From NCBI GenBank assembly GCA_964059195.1, contig CAXKWD010000009.1:43433160-43497159 (forward strand): a stretch of 64,000 bases of DNA, read 5' to 3'. A program made the translations under genes and the position numbers. Source of the stretch: Ectobius pallidus. Lineage: Eukaryota; Arthropoda; Insecta; Blattodea; Ectobiidae. This document shows, one piece after another, positions 56,541-64,000 of the stretch (the first letter of the stretch is position 1; every line of letters begins with the position of its first letter). Below the pieces are notes generated by a model. That model ran no database searches and had not been told where the DNA came from. It worked only from the letters and a program-made list of their open reading frames with translations.

Positions 56541-59294
56541 CAGTGTTTTTCAACCTTCTTCATGGCACGACCCCCCCTAGTATCAAAAAATATTTCGCGA
56601 CCCCCCAACCCCTTTTTCCATGTATGTTAAAAATATGTAATACTTACAACAATTTTAGGAGTTTGCGTTATTTGCGCCATCTGTTGGTAACACTAGGCAC
56701 TAGTGAGGTTCCGGATGTTAGCAACAGATGGCGCTGGTAGTTCACGAAAGATCCACAAGTTTCGAGACGTTTCTTTACGCTTCGAGATAATTCTCGCTAG
56801 AATGCACTGCCCTATAAATACGGCGGTCAACCGCGGCCATGGCAGTTTGATGCAAGACAGCGAAGGAAGTCGAATCAGAAGCAATCCCGATAAGTGAAAA
56901 CGATTCAGAAGTGTAAATTCGGTGTTATGTGGACTGTAAGGTGCCTTGGAGTTGGAGTAATTATAGACTGATTTGTGAGCGTAAGTCACGCGTGGTCATG
57001 TCTGCTGTTTAGTTGTTTGAAGAGCGCGAACCACTTGTTTTACGGTACGTATTTATTTGAGTTGTTATAATTGAAAATGGATAAATTCCTGAAAAGATCA
57101 TCAGAACCATCGACGTCTAGCGGGAGTAGTGGAATAAAGAAAAAAACGTCTTTATGACGACAATTATTTAAAATTTGGGTTTACTGTGATTGACAGTAAA
57201 CCGCAGTGCGTAATTTGCTTTGAAATTTTGTCAAGAGAAAGCATGAAGCCATCGAAGTTGGTACGCCACCTAAACACAAAACATCCTAATGAAAAAAAAT
57301 AAACCCGTGGAATTTTTTGAGCGAAAATTAAAAGCTCTTGAACATCAAAAAACTGCTATAGGACAAATGTCCAACCTAAATGAGAAAGCGTTGCTCGCTA
57401 GTTATCGAGTAGCTTTTCGTGTGGCTAAAGCAGGGAAATCTCACAGTATTGCCGAAAATTTGATTTTACCAGCGGCTTTAGATATAGCAGAGATTATGCT
57501 TGGCAAGCAAGAGGTCGAAAAGCTCAAAAGTATACCTCTCTCTGACAATACCATTCAACGCAGGATAAGCAATATGGTGTCTGATGTTCGTGATCAAGTC
57601 ATAGAAAAAATAAAGAAAAGTTCTTTTGTATCCTTGCAATTTGATGAATCAACGGATATTGCGTGTTGTGCGCAATTTGTAGCTCTTGTGCGTTTTGAAT
57701 CCAATTAAATAATAATGGAAGAAATACTATTTTGCAAGGCACTTCCCAAAAATACTACAGGTCAATGCTTGCATGACATGTTCCTTGAAGCTACGCAAGA
57801 TATGAATATCGATTGGGCACAAAAATGCATTGCTATTTGTAGTGACGGAGCAAAAGCCATGACTGGTGCGAAGAGTGGATTTATTGCTAGACTGAAAGAA
57901 CAGATGCCAAACGCTTGTTGGATGCATTGCTTTCTCCATCGCCAAGCTCTTGCAGCCAAATCCTTACCGCAAGAATACAGTCAAGTTCTTAATATTATTA
58001 TTAACATTGTAAATTCTATTAAAGGAAAAGCGTTGCAGACTCGATTGTTTCGAATCATTTGTGAAGATATGGGGACACTACACCGCAATTTGCTTTACCA
58101 TACAGAGGTTAGGTGGTTATCAAAAGGCAAAGTACTGACCAGAGTTATGGAACTTCGCGCTGAACTATTGGTATATTTACAGCAAGCCAAGTCACATTAC
58201 TCTGAATTCATTTCTGACCCGGAATTCCTTTTAAAATTGGCTTTTCTTTCTGACTTATTTGAACATTTAAATAACTTGAATAAAAGTCTTCAAGGGCGTG
58301 ATGAAAATGTCATTACAGCAAAAGACAAACTCCATGGCTTTATAAAAAAAATTTAATTGTGGTCATCATCTATAAATCAAAACAACTTTGATTCATTTTC
58401 GTCCACACAGTCTTTCATTGAAGAAGTCGGAAGCGAGATCAACATCAACTCATATATATCTGGTATGAAAATGGTGTTACATAATTTGAAGAAAGAATTG
58501 TGTCATTACTTCTCACTGCAAGAGATATCGGATAACACTGGGCAAAGATGGATCTTAAATCCGTTTTTAAATGCAGCTATAAACGAGGCAAATTTAGCAA
58601 CTAAGCTCAAAGAGAATCTGCTGGAACTATCTGCCGATGGGATGTTACACTTGGAATTCAAGTCTGAAAATTTGGATACGTTTTGGTTAAAAAGAAGAAC
58701 AGAATACCCGGAATTAACAACCGAGGCTTTGAAGTGTTTGATTCCATTTTCTACCTCGTACTTGTGCGAGTTGGCATTTTCCTCAATGGCGCGAATAAAA
58801 TGTAAACTAAGAAATCGCTTAAATTTGGAAAACGATTTAATACTTAATGTGGCAAAAACGGATCCACGATGGGAGAAATTAATTGAACAAACTCAAGCGC
58901 AACCTTCACATTAAAATGAACGATTACTCGAAGGTTTTATTTCTTGTTAATGAGTTTGTGTAAATAACATAAAGAATATCATTTTTCGTTAACAATACAT
59001 ACTGCTATTTAAGATAATCAAGCACAGATGTAATCATTTTCTATTTAAACACATTTTTAATATATTTTTCTTTTGTAATAACATGTTTTAAACTAGCATT
59101 TTTCTGACTTGTATGATTGATTATATGGAAATTTTGTTAAATATAATAATTTTAACTCTTATCGACTTTTTATTTAAGTCTCACAAATTATATGTTGTAT
59201 AAAAAAAACTGAAGTTTTCTCGACCTCTCGCGACCCCCCTACAGAGGCTCCGCGACCCCCCAGGGGGTCGCGACCCACAGGTTGAAAAACACTG
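56541..59294 (+). mobile_element. hAT transposon (2754 bp), nearly full length, inactive
   Basis: Inverted ends cagtgtttttcaacct / aggttgaaaaacactg with an exact 8-bp duplication ctctatac (56533-56540 and 59295-59302). Subterminal G/C tracts (gcgaccccccaa, ccccagggggtcgcgaccc) repeat near both ends. It encodes a broken transposase. It inserted in the left arm of transposon 2. Confidence 0.95.
57077..58914 (+). pseudogene. hAT transposase of the ZBED5/FAM200-like group, broken
   Basis: The start ATG at 57077 opens MDKFLKRSSEPSTSSG. A frameshift near 57140 leads into the BED zinc finger, CVICFEILSRESM...HLNTKHP (about 57204-57285), and a second near 57288 enters the main frame. This contains FVSLQFDESTDIA with the first catalytic Asp (about 57628-57660), CSDGAKAMTG with the second (about 57841-57868), CFLHRQALAAKSLP (about 57931) and HTEVRWLSKGKVL (about 58108), then the C-terminal hAT dimerisation motif LAFSSMARIKCKLRNRL (about 58774-58824). 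Two in-frame stops (57706 and 58354) break it. Otherwise it spans the expected length for the group. Confidence 0.93.
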
Positions 59295-59390
59295 CTCTAT
59301 ACAAAATTAAACCTGATAAAGTGTTCCACCAACACTGATTCCATTCATTTTTTCGCTATCTCGCATAGCTTATTTTAAACTTGTATGTGA

Positions 59391-60818
59391 TTGGAAATTA
59401 ATTTTCTGGATTTCAAGAATAACTACTTTTTTAGTTTGAAAATAAGTACCAAACTGTCTCGGAAAGATCGAGCACTCCCCCTTTCGAGTGTTAGCTCGTC
59501 AAACAAGATCAACGACGAAAGGGTGTCTGTGGAACCTTTTTTGCTATTCCAAGGCATATCCATAAGTAAGAAAACCGAAGAAGATTTGAAAACTTACTTA
59601 CAATATGAATTAGCTCCTTTTCCATTGGCCTTCTTCAATGAGGGTGGGATGAGGAAATCGACGAAGTCAGTTCTCTACAAAGAGCTCAATCAAACTATCA
59701 AAAATGTACGTGTGACACACTTTGGCATTGTTATGGACGGAGGACTTCTGCACAAAGTTATTTGGCAGAGTGGTTCCACGATATCTGCCATTTGTGATGG
59801 ATATGTCAATTATGTGAACAGTCACTATCGTGGAAGGAGTTCCACTGTAGTGTTTGATGGGTACACGAGCTCATCCTCAAGTACAAAGGTCGCTGAGCAG
59901 CAAAGGCGGTATCGTTTCAGCAAGTCAGCCGACATACATTTCAATCAGGAGAGAGTCATAACTGTGAAGCAGGAAGTCTTCCTGCCAAATGTCTACAACA
60001 AAAGTCGGCTGATTAACATGCTGAAAGTCACACTACAGGCACATGGAGTCAGAACCTTTCAAGCAAAAAATGACGCGGATATCCTCATTGTAGACATGAC
60101 TGTTGCAGTTATTGGTGGAGTGTCGACCTAATAGTTCTGTTCATGGCCAAAACACCTAGTGACAAGGACATAATTTTGTCAAGCCTGGATGTGGAAACAT
60201 AAAACCCAGGAGTTTCAGACCCAGGGGCTGGGAGACGTACTATTTCTATATGCCTTCACTGAGTGCGATACCACCTCAGCAGCCTTCCGAAAGAGTAAGC
60301 TGGGATCTATCAAATTGTATTTGAAGTGTCCATTCGTCTAGGGAGCTGCTGCAGTTTTCTCAGACCCTCCCTCAACCAAGGATGATATAGAGGAATCTGA
60401 GGAAAAGTGTATTTTGAGGTGGTACGGGACCCCACCTAAAGAGACATCTCTAAACGCTCCTCCTCAGATGTATGGGTGGGAGTTAATGACCCCGGTGCAC
60501 AGGGCACACAAAGAATGAGCAGCAGGCTGCACCGGATGAAATATTAAACATTATTTTCTGTCGGTGCACTAAGGATTGTGCCACCACCAATTGCTGTTGC
60601 AGAAATGCATCTCTAAAGTCTTCCCTTCGTGCCAAAACTGCCAGGAGAAAAGTCTTAATGGGGGCCACCTCTTGGACAATGAGGATGAAGAACTCGACAT
60701 CGATCCTTTGCCAGTTATCCTAGAAGATGAAGAAGAAAACGAAGTAGAACCCATCCCAGGACCAAGTTCCTATGACGAACCAGGACCCTCCCGCTCCAAG
60801 AGAGTGAGGAATTTATAA
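59391..60818 (+). pseudogene. Transposon-borne GCDT-motif protein with cysteine-rich tail, FEN/XPG-nuclease-like
   Basis: The first 246 codons are open. LLFQGISISKKTEEDLKTYL (about 51-70) and YELAPFPLAFFNEGGM (about 72-87) precede four acidic motifs: IVMDGG (Asp near 116), VVFDGYTS (Asp near 156), KNDADILIV (228 and 230), then, after a small deletion and frame change at about 60120, VDLIVLFMAKTP. A later frame has FLYAFTECDTTSAAF with KLGSIKLYL (about 60240-60330). At 60534-60620 a cysteine-rich stretch (CRCTKDC...NCCC) is followed, in another frame, by CQNCQEKS and a Glu/Asp/Pro-rich tail to the stop at 60818. FEN1-family enzymes show MDAS-like, VFDG, ExE/D, EDxD and GxDY motifs in this order; the match is inference. 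No DDE or RT signature. The beginning is probably lost by deletion, and several frameshifts and stops disable it. Confidence 0.75.
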
Positions 60819-61155
60819 TAATTATTGCTGTTTAATTGTACTGTAAGGTGTAAATATATTTTTAAATTAGATGTATCACAGTTTCAAAAAACAGCGATCC
60901 TCGATAAATTGTCAATTTAAGTATTATCAAAAATGTCCATCATATATATAGTAATGGCATTTCTGTAGGGGTGATGGAGCTCTCAAAGTGATTCCACTAG
61001 ATTCGGGGCATCGAAAATATTATTAAACGACACCAAACAATATTACTTTTGAAGAACAACATATATACTTGAAAATATGTTATAAATATATATATATATA
61101 TATATATATCAGATATATATATAATTTCTTTTTGTGCCATTTATATGTAATACAT
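60819..61155. other. AT-rich DNA with (TA)n (61086-61109)
   Basis: No coding content. Contains the dinucleotide tract and marks the transition from the gene's 3' side to the right arm. Confidence 0.6.
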
Positions 61156-61319
61156 ACTATTTAATTATACATATAAATATATACCGGTATATAATACGTA
61201 TATAATGGATTTTATATAGAGTTTGAGCAGTGGAAGTACTATTTAATTATACATATAAATATACACCGGTATATAATACGTATATAATGGATTTTATATA
61301 GAGTTTGAGCAGTGGAAGT
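61156..61319. repeat. Tandem duplication, 82-bp period, two units
   Basis: actatttaattatacatata starts at 61156 and 61238. The units end with gagcagtggaagta and differ at very few positions (for example tataccggt against tacaccggt). Confidence 0.9.
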
Positions 61320-61321
61320 AC

Positions 61322-61855
61322 GGAAAATAAGAAAGTTAAGTTTACTGCAAAATCCCGGAATTTACACATAAAGTTAAAATTGCTCTAACGTTTGAACGTT
61401 CAAAGATTATATGTAAATTATCATATATTCTTGAAAAAAAATTTAATCTCTACAACTCCCTTTCTTGTGACTATTTCGTAGGACAAAGGGTCGAAGAGTT
61501 GGCTAATGAAATAAGGCAAAACACGCGAGGAAATTTTATTTTTTTCCAAAATTAGCTCATTATGAGCGCGGGTATCTTGGAAACTAAGCGATATAGGCTA
61601 GCGAAAACATGAATGGACTAAATCTTGTGAAGCATTTTGTCAGCTTTAATTTTGTAATGATGGTTCCTAATACTAGGACCCATATTTTCTGAGATATAAG
61701 TGAAAATCCGAAAAAGGGGAACTTCCAAGGACCCCCTGCCCCCCCACTCACCTCCTAGGAGTAGGGGCTTTTAGTATGTTTACCTCCTAACAAAGTCCCA
61801 AAGTAAAAAATTGTGTTTCTTCCATTTCCCTCTACAACTTTTCATTGACTGGACT
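61322..61855 (-). repeat. Right inverted repeat of transposon 2
   Basis: The reverse complement of the left arm in its outer 295 bases and of the third arm copy (54385-54812) in its inner 240 bases. Contains cctcctaggagtaggg, a small palindrome near the end. Confidence 0.8.
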
Positions 61856-63088
61856 GTAAATCCTTGTCGGTAATGTAGACCGTACATAACTTTTAGGAAA
61901 TTAATTTTAGAAAATGTTTGTTCACATTAGTATGTCGTGCCAAAAGTTACACATATCTCCGACAGATTTGGTTATGGTTTCTTGTTGTATTATTCAATTA
62001 TTTGTGCAAACACCTTGTGTTCTGCTAGGTAGATTCTTTGTTTCTCGTGTGCAAGCAGTGTTTCACCATTCACAGTAATCACGCCAAAGTTCATATATTT
62101 CGGAATATTGTTACATCATTTATTATTACTTCACATATCGGTATTAAGAATTGGAGGACCACCTCGTATCGTCTGTCCGCGACTGCTTATTCAACTTATT
62201 CGCAGCTACCCTCCATATCTGGAGGCCGTATCCTCTATCCGCAACCTGAGGACGCGCCATGCGTGGTGACAGAGACCCACCCCTTACATATGTTATATTT
62301 GTGTGTGTGTATATATACCTATAGGCCTACACATACATAATATACATAGGAAGCATGAGAGATAATAGAAAAATTAATTATGTATAGGCCTAACCTGAAC
62401 GATAAAGCAAGAGAATACGAAACGAAGTAGATAATCATTCACAGAGAATGCCACCTGAAAGATTAGCACATTACTTTACGAATTATAAACCAACAGGAAA
62501 GAGGTAGACTCATTAAAAGACGACTTGAAAAAGATAAGTAGATTGCAACACAGAGAAATGTCTAAAGCATTACGGAACAAGAAGAACTAGAAAGATGTAT
62601 AACATCAATGTACTGATCTATTTAATAAAATGACTGCATTAGGTATTTCTTAAGGACAGTTTTGATTTATATTTTTATTTAATTTCCTAATGGAGGTAGT
62701 TCAACAGTTTAGTACATAGAATTCAATTCGTACAATTCGTTGGCATTATGAATGTTTGGTAAATTTACTCAATTGCTCACACAGAAGGTAATTATAGAGG
62801 CTTTCACAAGAAAGGGTTAAGATTTCCAATTGCTTATACCCTCAAAAAACTTATGTAACTTACACCATCCAACTAATGAATTAATGAATTTCATTTTCAA
62901 CTAGTGCTACTGAGAATCTTACATAAATTTAATATTTCCACCTATGCACTAGTATGGTAAGAAATGGAATAAATAGAAGATGAAAAGGAATCAAAAACAT
63001 TTAATATATATATTAACTGATTAATATTATTCAAAATCTAAAAATCAAACAGTCTGTAAGACATAGGTTACATGAAAAGATACATTTT
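61856..63088. other. Unassigned AT-rich DNA
   Basis: A short (GT)n/(AT)n tract at about 62299-62317 and two TAGGCCTA octamers (62322 and 62385). The 100-codon frame at 62038-62340 has no motif. Confidence 0.4.
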
Positions 63089-64000
63089 GAATTAGTACAG
63101 TTTGTACAAACGTTACACAATATTAAGATTAAAATCTAAAATACAATCTAAAAGTAACCATTAAAATTTTTAAAATATGTTATAGTACATACAATATTTG
63201 AGTTGGTAATATCGTCCTTTTTGAACATAACAATGAAGATGATAAAATTATATTCACATATTTGCAGTAGGTTAAAAACTATGAAATTATAGAAGATACG
63301 TCAGTTTATAAAAACATGTACACAAAACTTGTAGAATAATCTCCTATAATATAGCTGTATTCAATGTTAGTCGTGGAAAACGGTGTCAGGTTAAAATCTT
63401 CGTACAAATTTTCTAGAATTTTCTATGTATTGGACAAGAAGATAGTTGTGAAAAATATGGACCTAGTTCAGTTGATTCAGTTTGATTCAGTTTGATTCCT
63501 TATCAGCAAGTCTATTTATTTTCATTCTACATGTAGAATGAAAATAAATAGACTACATGTAGAATGAAAATAAATAGACTTGCTGATAAGGAATCAAACT
63601 GAATCAAACTGAATCAACTGAACTAGGTCCATATTTTTCACAACTATCTTCTTGTCCAATACATAGAAAATTCTAGAAAATTTGTACGAAGATTTTAACC
63701 TGACACCGTTTTCCACGACTAACATTGAATACAGCTATATTATAGGAGATTATTCTACAAGTTTTGTGTACATGTTTTTATAAACTGACGTATCTTCTAT
63801 AATTTCATAGTTTCTAACCTACTGCAAATATGTGAATATAATTTTATCATCTTCATTGTTATGTTCAAAAAGGACGATATTACCAACTCAAATATTGTAT
63901 GTACTATAACATATTTTAAAAATTTTAATGGTTACTTTTAGATTGTATTTTAGATTTTAATCTTAATATTGTGTAACGTTTGTACAAACTGTACTAATTC
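63089..64000. repeat. Near-perfect palindrome, arms at least 447 bp, cut by window end
   Basis: Position i pairs with 127089 minus i. The left arm 63089-63535 is the reverse complement of 63554-64000, with one mismatch noticed (gtaggttaaaaac against gtaggttagaaac). The 18-base spacer (63536-63553) is itself part of the arm sequence (gaatgaaaataaatagac). The arms contain no open frame of note. The outer end is not seen because the right arm runs off the window. Confidence 0.95.

Larger units (their letters stand above)
56330..61855 (+). mobile_element. Long-inverted-repeat DNA transposon 2 (5.5 kb with nested hAT)
   Basis: Ends AGTCCAGTCAATG and CATTGACTGGACT are perfect inverses and share AGTCCA with transposon 1. 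The left arm is 56330-56540 plus 59303-59375 (split by a hAT) and aligns with 61560-61855 inverted: actttgggactttgtt, tactaaaag, cctaggaggtgag, cttatatctc, atgggtcctag and tcgctat blocks are in order. Between the arms lies the gene relic 59391-60818. The left arm stops abruptly next to the gene, while the right arm continues another 240 bases, as in the third arm copy at 54385, so the left side has suffered a deletion. The target duplication is unclear. Confidence 0.75.

Overview
The window reads as AT-rich, intron- or intergene-scale DNA from an arthropod nuclear genome. An insect is likely, possibly a cockroach relative: that guess rests on general repeat style (insect-type non-LTR ends, tRNA-derived SINEs, Penelope, BEL/Pao, mariner, hAT) and is not proof. 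I see no bacterial gene organisation, no complete host protein-coding gene and no CRISPR. Almost everything identifiable is a transposable element, and most elements are decayed.

Layout. 0-7 kb: microsatellites, a 764-bp foldback element with a 9-bp target duplication (1918-2681), a SINE, and one convincing Pol II core promoter with a short noncoding first exon ending at a splice donor (5247-5407). 7-18 kb: a hAT-type MITE, two broken non-LTR reverse transcriptases (11.5-14.0 kb), an internally deleted mariner-like element (16.66-17.34 kb) and LINE 3' tails. 18-31 kb: unassigned DNA, purine-rich tracts, a (GA)n tract, a five-unit array of GTAAC/GTTAC dyads (23.6 kb), two head-to-tail copies of a 1.37-kb repeat (27.2-29.9 kb) and a second SINE. 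31.9-41.1 kb: a large DNA transposon with inverted repeats of about 765 bp. Its left arm is split by a young BEL/Pao retrotransposon that keeps gag-protease but lacks nearly all of pol, and by a GC-rich 557-bp SINE. Between the arms lies a broken gene with a GCDT motif. 41-46 kb: a Penelope-like element relic, tandem duplications and a SINE with a tRNA-like domain near its 3' end. 46-54 kb: little that I recognise. 54-61.9 kb: a nested cluster holding a MITE, a mariner, a nearly complete but inactivated hAT, and a second long-inverted-repeat transposon carrying another copy of the same gene family. The last 0.9 kb is a near-perfect palindrome with arms of at least 447 bp that runs off the window.

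The most interesting signal is the pair of long-inverted-repeat transposons (31909-41096 and 56330-61855). Both start with AGTCCA, and both carry relics of one gene family that has neither a DDE-transposase nor a reverse-transcriptase signature. Its ordered acidic motifs (I-[IV]-[MD]-D, VFDG, N-D-A-D, D-[VT]-D-[LV], [GE]CDT-x-SA) parallel those of FEN1/XPG-type structure-specific nucleases, and a cysteine-rich C-terminus follows. The nuclease assignment is my inference from motif order and spacing. The nesting gives a relative order of insertion: the long-inverted-repeat transposons are older, and the BEL, SINE, hAT, MITE and mariner copies landed in them later.
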